Below, piece by piece: positions 1-6,837 of a DNA stretch of 64,000 nucleotides (positions within the stretch are counted from its first letter, which is position 1; each line of letters opens with the position of its first letter). The notes under the pieces were generated by a model. It was not told the origin of the DNA and did not search any database. It saw only the letters and a list, made by a program, of their open reading frames with translations. The position numbers and the translations under genes are program-made. Source of the DNA: Acidicapsa acidisoli (lineage in GTDB: Bacteria; Acidobacteriota; Terriglobia; Terriglobales; Acidobacteriaceae). Where the stretch lies: NCBI RefSeq assembly GCF_025685625.1, contig NZ_JAGSYI010000002.1, positions 1,178,001-1,242,000 of the forward strand, written 5' to 3'.

Positions 1-125
1 CATAATTAGGTCCGGCAATGTGCGGTCCTGAGTTTGGAAGCAGGTTCTCTAGGAAGATGCTGATGCGGTCTACGACACGGACGGCACGGTATTAGCACCC
101 AGGAAATCTAAATACACCTTTAACG

Positions 126-633
126 CTACGCCCCAAGAGTACCCAAATGGCGATGAATAGCCGCGACCACAACAGACCCTTCGCCAACAGCAGACGCCAC
201 GCGCTTGACCGAGCCGGACCGGACGTCACCAACCGCAAAGATGCCACGCACCGACGTCTCAAATAGCCCTCGCACCTCAGATCAGAAAGATGTTCGCACG
301 AAACCATTCGCATCGAGGTCCACACAATCCCTCAGCCAAGTCGTACATGGGTCTGCCCCGATCATCATGAACAGCTGTTCTGCTTCGAAGCGAGTCTTTT
401 CGCCAGTAACCACTGACTGCCAGGTTACGTGACTCAGAACAGAACTCACCAGGCTCGAGCGAGATGAAATGCTCGTCACCGTCGATCGCATCCGACCAGA
501 ATGTCTGTACTGTCCCTTCCAGCACGATGTAAAAATCGGCCGCACGTTCCCCCTGGCGATATAACCGTGTAATGGTGCAATGGTTTCGCTGAATCCCATA
601 TCGCGCGGCCCTCGCCAGTTGGCCCGGGGACAT
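126..633 (-). pseudogene. Broken cyclic-nucleotide-binding / thioredoxin-reductase-like gene
   Basis: Two unrelated-looking pieces of one protein type survive in different frames. From an ATG at 633 the minus strand reads a cNMP-binding-domain fragment (RLYRQGERAADFYIVLEGTV, then FISLEPGEF). It then shifts frame into LFMMIGADPCT...CVDLDANGFVRT and shifts again into GIFAVGDVRSGSVKRVASA, ending at 126. The last two pieces match the FAD/NAD-binding C-terminus of thioredoxin-reductase-like proteins. Crp-domain plus TrxR fusions are a known architecture. The catalytic middle is missing and there are at least two frame changes, so this is a remnant. It lies outside the element, in a decayed flank. 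Confidence 0.6.
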
Positions 634-635
634 CT

Positions 636-1394
636 TCACGTAAGCGCCGGACGGAACAGAGACCCGAACCAGTCGTCGATGTGTCCGCGGCTCAGGATGA
701 CCTGCAAAGAGAGAACTCCAATGACTGCAAGGATCAATCCTGGGTAGTCTGTGTGCCGCAATCGCAGCGAATCCACTTTCGGCAACACAGGAAAATTTCT
801 CTTCAGAAGCCGAATGGCTGCAGAAGCCAGAATAATATTTGGCACGCAGATCAGTCGCCAGTTGAGGCGATCGGTGAGAAAGCCGCTGAGGATCAGACCC
901 GCCATGCTTGCAAAATACAGCCTCACCGAAGCCACCATCATGGACGGACCGCGGTTCTCTCTCGGCACAATCATGTAGATTCCGGCTAGCCACCACACGG
1001 TGAGACCGGCACCAGTCAATCCCTCGATAGCACGGAAAATAAGCATGATCCATAACGCAGGCGACAACGCGGCGCCCACGGACATCATGGCAAACAGGGC
1101 CGTATTCCATATCAGAAAGCGTTTGTGGCCGAAACGAGCGGCCAACCAGAAAGACAATGGCACACCGAGAAAAAGAAAGGAACTATAGACCGTCAGTAAC
1201 CCGCTTGCCTCATCGAAAGAGACGCCGAGCGATCCGGTGATATCAGGAAGGACGAGATTCATGCTCTCGAAGGTATAAAATTCCATCGCCGTCGCAAGGG
1301 CAAGACCGAGCAGGAGATATTTGCTCTGGTTGGGCCTCAGTTCTATGGAAGAGCTGTCTGAAGGCGGCTGTGTATGAGCTATCTGTTCCTGCAT
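636..1394 (-). pseudogene. Truncated DHA2-type MFS efflux transporter
   Basis: The 252-residue product starts like an EmrB/QacA-family major facilitator: a short polar N-terminus, then hydrophobic helices with AMEFYTFESMNLVLPDITGS in helix 1, FGHKRFLIWNT in loop 2-3 and WRLICVPNI further on. Family members are around 500 residues with 12-14 helices, and only about half is present here. The reading frame ends at 636 directly beside the broken Crp/TrxR remnant. The upstream fragment at 1448-1866 is an EmrA/HlyD-like adaptor, so an emrAB-like efflux operon probably stood here before deletion. It is probably not functional. Confidence 0.65.
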
Positions 1395-1447
1395 CCGATT
1401 CCTCCTCTTATTCGGCTACGAGACGAATAGCCGCGCCGAGCGCGCTC

Positions 1448-1866
1448 CTAGAACATCAACGAACTGGTTCTGATCTTGAGCTCGACGTTCATCCCAGGAC
1501 GGAGCACCTCACCGTCGTTCGGACCCGGATGGACAAGAATCTTTACAGGAATTCGCTGCACTACCTTTACGAAGTTTCCCGTGGCATTTTCGGGAGGGAG
1601 CAGAGCTTCCCGTGAACCGGTCGAGCTGGCAATCGAGTCCACTACACCGTGGAAGGTTTTGTGTCCGTAGGTGTCCACCTCAATTTTGACCTGTTGTCCG
1701 GGGCGAACATGCGCCATCTGCGTCTCTTTCAGATTCGCCGTTATCCATATTTCATCGAGGGGTACGAGGTTGAACATTGCCTGTCCAACAGCAAACTGCT
1801 GACCTTGTTCGACCGTGCGCTTCGTGACAGTCGCGTTCATAGGAGCGCGTAGCTGCGTATACCGGC
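1448..1866 (-). pseudogene. HlyD/EmrA-like membrane fusion protein, C-terminal fragment
   Basis: The fragment encodes the C-terminal part of a periplasmic adaptor of drug efflux pumps (VPLDEIWITANLKETQMAHV, RPGQQVKIEVD, and NFVKVVQRIPVKI, the typical EmrA signature). The lipoyl/hairpin N-terminal half is missing. Going upstream, the frame runs straight into short-chain dehydrogenase sequence near 1866, so this is a deletion junction and not a gene start. An ATG at 1840 exists but would give only a partial barrel. It pairs functionally with the truncated MFS gene at 636-1394. Non-functional remnant. Confidence 0.65.
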
Positions 1867-2108
1867 GTTATGAATCACAGCATCGAAGGTTCCGAGTTGA
1901 TTGACTTGATCGGCAACGTGTCTTGTCTGAGCAATGCTGGTGAGGTCCCCGATCACTATCTCCTCTGCTTCGGGAAGTTTTTCTTGGTCTCATCCGCCCG
2001 TTGTTGGTTTCGAGCATGCAATACAACACTGTGGCTCTGCTCAACCAGGAGTTGCGCAGCCACGAGGCCTAAGCCATCGGATGATCCGGTGATGAAAACA
2101 CGAGCCAT
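1867..2108 (-). pseudogene. Short-chain dehydrogenase fragment, frameshifted
   Basis: An ATG at 2108, preceded by GGGAGG, starts a typical Rossmann SDR N-terminus (MARVFITGSSDGLGLVAAQL). The frame changes near 1972. Sequence in the next frame (EEIVIGDLTSIAQ, then FDAVIHNAGI, the NAG motif region) continues the same fold until about 1867, where it fuses to the HlyD fragment. The YxxxK catalytic motif and the rest of the enzyme are absent. The combination of a frameshift and a truncating junction marks it as decayed. Confidence 0.6.
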
Positions 2109-2175
2109 AATTGCCTCCCTTTCTGAAAATCTGATAAAGGAAACGGTTTGGAAACGGTACCGCCATGAAGGCCTA

Positions 2176-2850
2176 TCACACGCAACGCTCGGAACAGTGA
2201 TTCGAAGTTTGCAAACGTTTTCCTTCCAGGTTGTAAGGCTCGGGGAGCGCCTCAACCAACGCCTTGAACTCTGTAGGCGTCAATATGACGATTGCCTTTT
2301 GCCGCTTAGTGCTCCCCTTGACGCGAACTAGCTCCATTGGGTTGCGGCCAACAGGGATGTACTCCCGCAGCATTGCGAGGCCGAGCAGTTTGGACACCAT
2401 ATTGCGGGTCCGCGCCTTCGATGCCGCGCCAAACGGCAGCTTGTCCAGCCATGTCTTGACGCCTAGAGCCGTGATATCGGCGAGCCTCACGTCCTCCCAC
2501 TTTGGCCGGATGTGCAAGTCAATGAGGCTCGTGTTTGTCGTCTGCGTCGAATGGCGCAACGTGGTGAAGTCTTCCCGCATGTATCGGTCAATTACAGTGC
2601 CCAGTGTGGCTGCAACCTTGCCCGCCAGCGTGCCCGAATTGAGTGCGCCAAGCTGCCCCTCTACGGCCTTGCGTACCGCCGTCTCTGTGGGGTAGGTGAC
2701 GGAATCGAAGGTCTGCACCTTGAGCTTTCGTTTACCATCTACGGTCTGGTAAAATCGAAATTCCCATACGAAGCCGTGGGAGCGAGGAACCTTTCGGATA
2801 CAGCCATGTGGATACCGTTCCCTATTGACCTTCATTTCTCCAGCCTCCAA
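2176..2850 (-). pseudogene. Truncated tyrosine integrase from an older element
   Basis: The 224-residue product has an arm-binding-like N-terminus (WEFRFYQTVDGKRKLK), a core-binding SAM-like domain (RHSTQTTNTSLIDLHIRPKW, VKTWLDKLPF) and the start of the catalytic domain (LTPTEFKALVEALPEPY). It then runs into unrelated sequence after about 2225. None of the catalytic R-H-R-Y residues is present, so it cannot recombine DNA. Its start lies only 88 bp from the partial tRNA-Gly at 2938, the same arrangement as the working integrase and tRNA at the right end. I infer that it belonged to an earlier island in the same tRNA. Confidence 0.75.
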
Positions 2851-2937
2851 GCTGTGAAGTCCAGTGCAACAACAATGGTTTTACATGGTGTTTATGGCTC
2901 CTCGAAAATGCTTCAGGCTGTTGATTCTAAATAAGTT

Positions 2938-2970
2938 GCGGGAGTAGTTCAGTGGCAGAACGTCAGCTTC
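2938..2970 (+). repeat. attL: 5' half of tRNA-Gly, 33-bp direct repeat
   Basis: These 33 bases are identical to bases 59946-59978, the start of the intact tRNA-Gly(CCC). They cover the acceptor 5' strand, D arm and anticodon 5' stem up to the first base of the anticodon. Identity begins exactly at the tRNA 5' end and stops in the anticodon loop; the following sequence (accattgatt) is unrelated. This is the left attachment site of the element, left behind when the element brought in its own copy of the tRNA 5' half. Confidence 0.9.
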
Positions 2971-3120
2971 ACCATTGATTCCCAGTTATCCTCCTCACTT
3001 AACCCCCTGAAATCTCATATAAATCGATCAAAATGATGAAGATAGCGGCCTGCGCAAGCTGCTTTTTATTTGTCTCCAGATGTGGCAGATTTTGCGCACT
3101 TTTTGGTGATTTTTGGCATG

Positions 3121-3247
3121 TGGATAGTAAAAATGGATAGTAAAAACCGCGCTAATTTTGCTCAATTCCGACGATAGAACGTCGCGAGGGACTACTGAAG
3201 GAATTTCGGCCACAGTTTACTGTCCACCGCACGCAGATGGATAGTAA
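3121..3247. repeat. Left-end TGGATAGTAA repeats (putative integrase arm sites)
   Basis: The decamer TGGATAGTAA occurs at 3121-3130, 3134-3143 and 3238-3247, with a degenerate inverted copy (TTTACTGTCCA) at 3216-3226. The same decamer occurs four times at the other end of the element. Short repeated sites inside both attachment sites are how tyrosine integrases bind their arm sites, so I read these as the left arm array. This function is inferred from position and symmetry. Confidence 0.6.
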
Positions 3248-3299
3248 GCGGCCGTGAATCGATGACAGAACCTTCTGCGGCGGCCTGAATGATTTTCAA

Positions 3300-3515
3300 T
3301 TCTGTGAACTGACCAACCGGCTAACAGCCGGTGGCTTCAGAGTTACGGCTGAAAGCCGGATTGATCGGCCATGCGGCCGATATTGCTGCTTCAGCTTCGT
3401 TACCCTGAACGCCTTTGTGCTCACTCCGTCCCTGCTGGCCAGAAGAGGGCTAAAGGAAAGAACAAGGGCTACCGCCGCCTGAAGGCGTGGGGTTTACACA
3501 TCCCCGATAGGCGAC
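3300..3515 (+). other. Structured non-coding segment resembling an IS200/IS605 right end
   Basis: The segment has no plausible gene but several stems: CCGGCTaacAGCCGG near 3318-3333, CGGCcatgcGGCCG near 3367-3380, and a terminal GCCGCCTGAAGGCG followed by TGGGGTTTAC near 3475-3495. A final hairpin followed by a GGGGTTTAC-like tail is typical of IS200/IS605-family right ends and the overlapping omega RNA of TnpB loci. No tnpA or tnpB reading frame lies beside it, so at most this is a remnant or a non-autonomous derivative. Confidence 0.3.
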
Positions 3516-3629
3516 TCTAAATGCGATTTGGTCTGTTAATCGTCAACGCAGGATCATGCGCAGACAGATCAGCGGACGCTGGCCGACTTTTCAAGAGTAA
3601 CAAGTGTTGGCTGAAGCTTTTGAGCCTTT

Positions 3630-3661
3630 CCAGGTCTCAGAAATCGAGACCTCGGGCACCC
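3630..3661 (-). repeat. Dispersed repeat, copy 1 (inverted relative to 5840-5866)
   Basis: Read on the minus strand this is GGGTGCCC, five extra bases, then CTCGATTTCTGAGACCTGG. Copy 2 at 5840-5866 on the plus strand has the same two blocks without the five bases. Repeats starting GGGTGCCC near gene ends look like those I associate with acidobacterial genomes. The two copies flank the ImmA operon. The 3521-3753 stretch holds no convincing gene. Confidence 0.45.
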
Positions 3662-3753
3662 ATTCCTTCGAGGGGGATTGAGATGTGGGTCGCCCGCCAA
3701 ACATGTAAATGCGCAAGGCGGACATAATTCCGCCCTGCGCTTCGCAAAAATTT

Positions 3754-4962
3754 TTACCGTTTAGATGACTGGGAAAAAGGAACCAACACACTGCCACTAT
3801 CATTTTTCCGTGTAAAGGGAGTTGACGATTTCAACCGCGCAAACTGCACGACATTATCGGTCCTTCCCTTGAAGTACCCTTCGGGCAATCCGGCTAGCAT
3901 TTCTACGTCTGAATCTGAAAGCCCAATATGCTTCGGAATTGATTCAAGCGGCATAACCTTTTCATCGACCAGCAAGTCAATCGTGCGTTTCAACAAACGA
4001 GGCTGCTCAGGAGCACGATCGTTGTCTCCCGGTTCAGACTTCGCCCCCCATTTGTAGGAACGGCTCTTAAATAGCGCCAGCTTCCCAGCATCATCCAGCA
4101 ACTCAATCGCGTGTAGGCGCATGATAATGGCCCCAACTGAAACACCAGATCGATGTTTGAGAAGTAGCAAGTCATCCAGGGTCGGAGGGATGCGGACATC
4201 TCGGGCGAGCGTGTCCGCTGGCAACAGTAGAGCACCCGCGAAGCGGTGAGCCTGTTGCTCAAGCATCTTGAATCTCTCTTGTTCTGTCGGGCGCTTTATG
4301 TGCCTATGAAGAACGAGGTGCCCTAGCTCATGCGCCAAATCAAATCTGCTGCGATAGCCGTTGTCCTTATCAGCCGAAAGCAACACAAGTGGCCTGTTAA
4401 GGCAGTCACTCCACGTAGAGAGACCCTCAATCTGGGCAACCCCTGTTTCTTCGCGGATAAGAATGACTCCAGCGCTTTCGGCGGCTAATGCCAGGTCTTG
4501 AATGTAGGCACGCCCCAGCCGCCAGAGTTCTCGACACTCACAAGCGGCCTGTTCAATATCCTCCGTAGTAATCTCTTCAGGGTTCTCATAATTGCGTGTG
4601 GGCAAATTGAGATCCGGGAAATCCACGAAATCAGATAGAGCAACGGCGACGTCTTCGGCCCATTCAATTCGAGCAGACAGCATGTTTCGTGCAGCAACGT
4701 GCGCAGAGGCATTGCTGCGAAATAATGTCATCGATTTTTTTGGCACAACAGGCCGCGTAAACCACTCAGGCGAAACATTCACGACGCTTGCTAGGCGGTC
4801 CAGAGCTTCACGCTCAGGAGGCTGTGCGCCAGTGCGCCATTTGCTGATTGTGGCAGGTGCAACACCCACCATAGCTGCAAGTTGAGCCTGACTTAAACGA
4901 CGAGCAGCAAGAATCTGGTCTAGGCGACCAGTCTGAAAGCCTTGAACTCCGATCCTACTCAT
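3754..4962 (-). CDS. XRE-type HTH and ImmA/IrrE metallopeptidase regulator
   Basis: The 402-residue protein begins with a helix-turn-helix of the XRE/Cro type (RRLSQAQLAAMVGVAPATIS, about residues 18-37) followed by an ImmA/IrrE-type zinc peptidase domain with the H-E-x-x-H motif at H211-H215 (HELGH). In ICEs, ImmA-type proteases cleave the repressor and release element excision; other HTH-ImmA fusions act in stress response or toxin-antitoxin loci. Its start codon overlaps the stop of the preceding gene by 4 bp (ATGA), so the two are translationally coupled. Its place at the left end suggests control of the element, but a defence role is equally possible. The domains are clear; the target is unknown. 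Confidence 0.85.
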   Translation of the reverse strand: MSRIGVQGFQTGRLDQILAARRLSQAQLAAMVGVAPATISKWRTGAQPPEREALDRLASVVNVSPEWFTRPVVPKKSMTLFRSNASAHVAARNMLSARIEWAEDVAVALSDFVDFPDLNLPTRNYENPEEITTEDIEQAACECRELWRLGRAYIQDLALAAESAGVILIREETGVAQIEGLSTWSDCLNRPLVLLSADKDNGYRSRFDLAHELGHLVLHRHIKRPTEQERFKMLEQQAHRFAGALLLPADTLARDVRIPPTLDDLLLLKHRSGVSVGAIIMRLHAIELLDDAGKLALFKSRSYKWGAKSEPGDNDRAPEQPRLLKRTIDLLVDEKVMPLESIPKHIGLSDSDVEMLAGLPEGYFKGRTDNVVQFARLKSSTPFTRKNDSGSVLVPFSQSSKR

Positions 4963-5675
4963 TTTCCTTTACCATCATTCCCCTGCTGCTGATCGGCGAT
5001 CCTTTTCAATCTGGGCACAGCAAGATCACGCTGTAAGTCTTGCACGTGACTGTACCGTTCAAGAAACGAAGAAATAGGCTCCCTAAGGAGCCAGCTCTTC
5101 ATTTGGCTATCAGGAACGGCGATCTGTATGGAGGTAGGCGCTTCAGGACTAACGCGCAGCGAACCAGCAAAGACCGCGACAAAAAAAACCGTGGCCTTAG
5201 TGGCGGGTGTATAGCTGGAAAAGAGTTCCGGCTGCACCAGAGGTTCAATTGACCTGTTAGCCTCGGACAACTGTTTGCGCGTGAGGCTCCGCCTGTAGTT
5301 CGTCCAATACCCTTCATGGATATTGAATCGCGCAAGAGAAAAAATGCCAGCTCGCCCTACGACAACTTTGTTGCCGCATAAGGGCGAAGGATTCGCCTGA
5401 TTAACAGCAAGTGCTCTGTGAAACGTTTCGTTCATGTGAAAATGGCGCAGATGCCCCACAACAGTGGGGAGATGACCCTCTTCCATGCCCCGTGCCGAAG
5501 CATAGGCACGCTGCGCACCAACAGGGAGACCGTCCTCTATGCTGGTAACAAGATCAATGGGCAGTGAACTAACCAGTAGTTCCGGAATCGTTGTATCGAT
5601 CTGGAAGGCCAAGAAGCAACTCCGCACGAAGGTTTCGCTAATTAGGAATATACATCTAAAATATTTCGTTATCAA
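4959..5675 (-). CDS. Unrecognised protein coupled to the ImmA regulator
   Basis: This 238-residue protein precedes and overlaps the HTH-ImmA gene by 4 bp, so the pair forms one operon. I do not recognise the family. It has no signal peptide or clear membrane segment after residue 25, and the C-terminus is basic (RDLAVPRLKRIADQQQ). The middle part (residues about 75-130) is rich in His and Asn. The first Met is uncertain: an internal Met near residue 64 (MEEGHLPTVV) is an alternative. By position it is a natural partner or substrate for the peptidase, as in HTH-ImmA toxin-antitoxin or two-gene defence loci; this is inference only. Confidence 0.6.
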   Translation of the reverse strand: MITKYFRCIFLISETFVRSCFLAFQIDTTIPELLVSSLPIDLVTSIEDGLPVGAQRAYASARGMEEGHLPTVVGHLRHFHMNETFHRALAVNQANPSPLCGNKVVVGRAGIFSLARFNIHEGYWTNYRRSLTRKQLSEANRSIEPLVQPELFSSYTPATKATVFFVAVFAGSLRVSPEAPTSIQIAVPDSQMKSWLLREPISSFLERYSHVQDLQRDLAVPRLKRIADQQQGNDGKGK

Positions 5676-6140
5676 ATTTTATTGCGTGGATAGTGAACCT
5701 TTTATCTATTTTCGGAGATTCAAGCCTTGAGGGCCGGCCTTGAAATGGGGGGAGGGAGAGGTTAAATCTTGGCAACCATCGCCCTATGGCCCGCCGGGGG
5801 TGGCCTGCATACCAAGGACCGCACCCAGCCACAATTTAAGGGTGCCCCTCGATTTCTGAGACCTGGGATCGCACGGAACCCTCCCAGCCACGGATTACAC
5901 CCGGCAAACGCCCATAGGCTCTCAGGGCATTTCCGGGATGTCGCTAAACCGCCAACGCACTCGGCGAGTACTTAAACGAGTGTGGATACTGCGGCACCTG
6001 ACCTGTAAAACTGGCCTTACTCCGGGACTTGTAATGACTGTCCGTTATCACATGAATTCGATTCGTCATTGGACGTAAGGCAACAATCGGGAGCAATGTT
6101 GCGGCATATCGCGACCCTTCACGGGCCGCTGGAGGTGCCG
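5676..6140. other. Non-coding leader of the conjugation operon
   Basis: No gene is supported in this 465-bp gap. It separates the leftward ImmA operon from the rightward transfer operon, so promoters for both should lie here. It holds copy 2 of the dispersed repeat (5840-5866). A small symmetrical element (ACTCGGCGAGT at 5959-5969, with CGAGTG again at 5977-5982) could be a regulator site. A single TGGATAGTGAA near 5687 resembles the end repeats. Confidence 0.5.
5840..5866 (+). repeat. Dispersed repeat, copy 2
   Basis: GGGTGCCC followed directly by CTCGATTTCTGAGACCTGG matches the inverted copy at 3630-3661 at every base apart from a 5-base insertion there. Together they bracket the ImmA operon in opposite orientation. 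They may be genome-wide dispersed repeats and not ends of a unit. Confidence 0.45.
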
Positions 6141-6473
6141 ATGATTGCCCAATTTCCACCCGTACTCCATCGCAGAATCGTCCGCGGGCAAATTCTGTGC
6201 TGGATTCGCCCTGGCCTAAGCCTCTTCACCCTGCTGATCCTATTTCCGGCGCTTTCCCACGCACAGTCGCCGTTCGATACCGGCTTCACCGCAATGCAAA
6301 CCCTGTTCACCGGCACGGTTGCCAAGGTCGCAAGCCTGATCGCCATCGTGGTTGGCGGATACCAGTTCGCGCACGGAGAGCCGGGTGCCAAAAAGACCTT
6401 AGCTGGGGTAGCAGCCGGCACAGGCATTGCCGTGCTTGCCACCAACGTACTGACCTGGCTATGGGGTGTGTAA
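6141..6473 (+). CDS. virB2: VirB2/TrbC-type conjugative pilin
   Basis: The 110-residue protein is the likely major pilin of the transfer pilus. It has a hydrophobic signal segment ending in SHAQS, then the two membrane helices typical of VirB2/TrbC with a short polar loop between them (VGGYQFAHGEPGAKK). I place the start at 6141 because GGAGGT sits 4 bp before that ATG; an earlier in-frame ATG at 6069 lacks a comparable site. It opens the type IV secretion operon and is followed by the VirB3 gene. Length and topology fit the family. Confidence 0.85.
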   Translation: MIAQFPPVLHRRIVRGQILCWIRPGLSLFTLLILFPALSHAQSPFDTGFTAMQTLFTGTVAKVASLIAIVVGGYQFAHGEPGAKKTLAGVAAGTGIAVLATNVLTWLWGV

Positions 6474-6537
6474 GCAAAACCTTTTGCCCTACCAAACAAC
6501 GAAAGCCCAATGATTTCCCAAGCTGTGAGGGGCGACG

Positions 6538-6837
6538 ATGCAGACACACGCTACAACCCATCGGAGGAATCGGGTTTACAAAAGCCTGCACAAGCCCCTC
6601 ACATACCTCGGCGTCGAGCGGACACTCTTTTACTTCGTCTGCGTCGGGGCCGTGGGCGCGTTCAACCTGTTCAACAGCCTGGTCGCCGGAGTTGCTGTCT
6701 TCGTCGGAGGTTATGCATTCGGCCATTGGGTCACCAACACCGACCCCGCATTTCTCCGCATTCTTGCGAAATCGGAACGTTACAACGTGCGCTATGACGC
6801 CGCCAAACAGAGCATTCCCCGCGTGGAGGTGGTCTGA
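6538..6837 (+). CDS. virB3: VirB3/TrbD-like inner membrane protein
   Basis: This 99-residue protein has two adjacent hydrophobic segments (about residues 28-60) and charged ends, as expected for VirB3/TrbD, a small inner-membrane subunit that works with the VirB4 ATPase in pilus assembly. Near the N-terminus VYKSLHKPLTYLGVER resembles the family's conserved start. Its stop TGA overlaps the virB4 start (TGATG), implying coupled translation. It sits between the pilin and VirB4 genes, the usual order. Confidence 0.85.
   Translation: MQTHATTHRRNRVYKSLHKPLTYLGVERTLFYFVCVGAVGAFNLFNSLVAGVAVFVGGYAFGHWVTNTDPAFLRILAKSERYNVRYDAAKQSIPRVEVV

Noticed and set aside
3521-3727. 68-residue plus-strand frame near the left end
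   Set aside because: No ribosome site or family; it covers a dispersed repeat.
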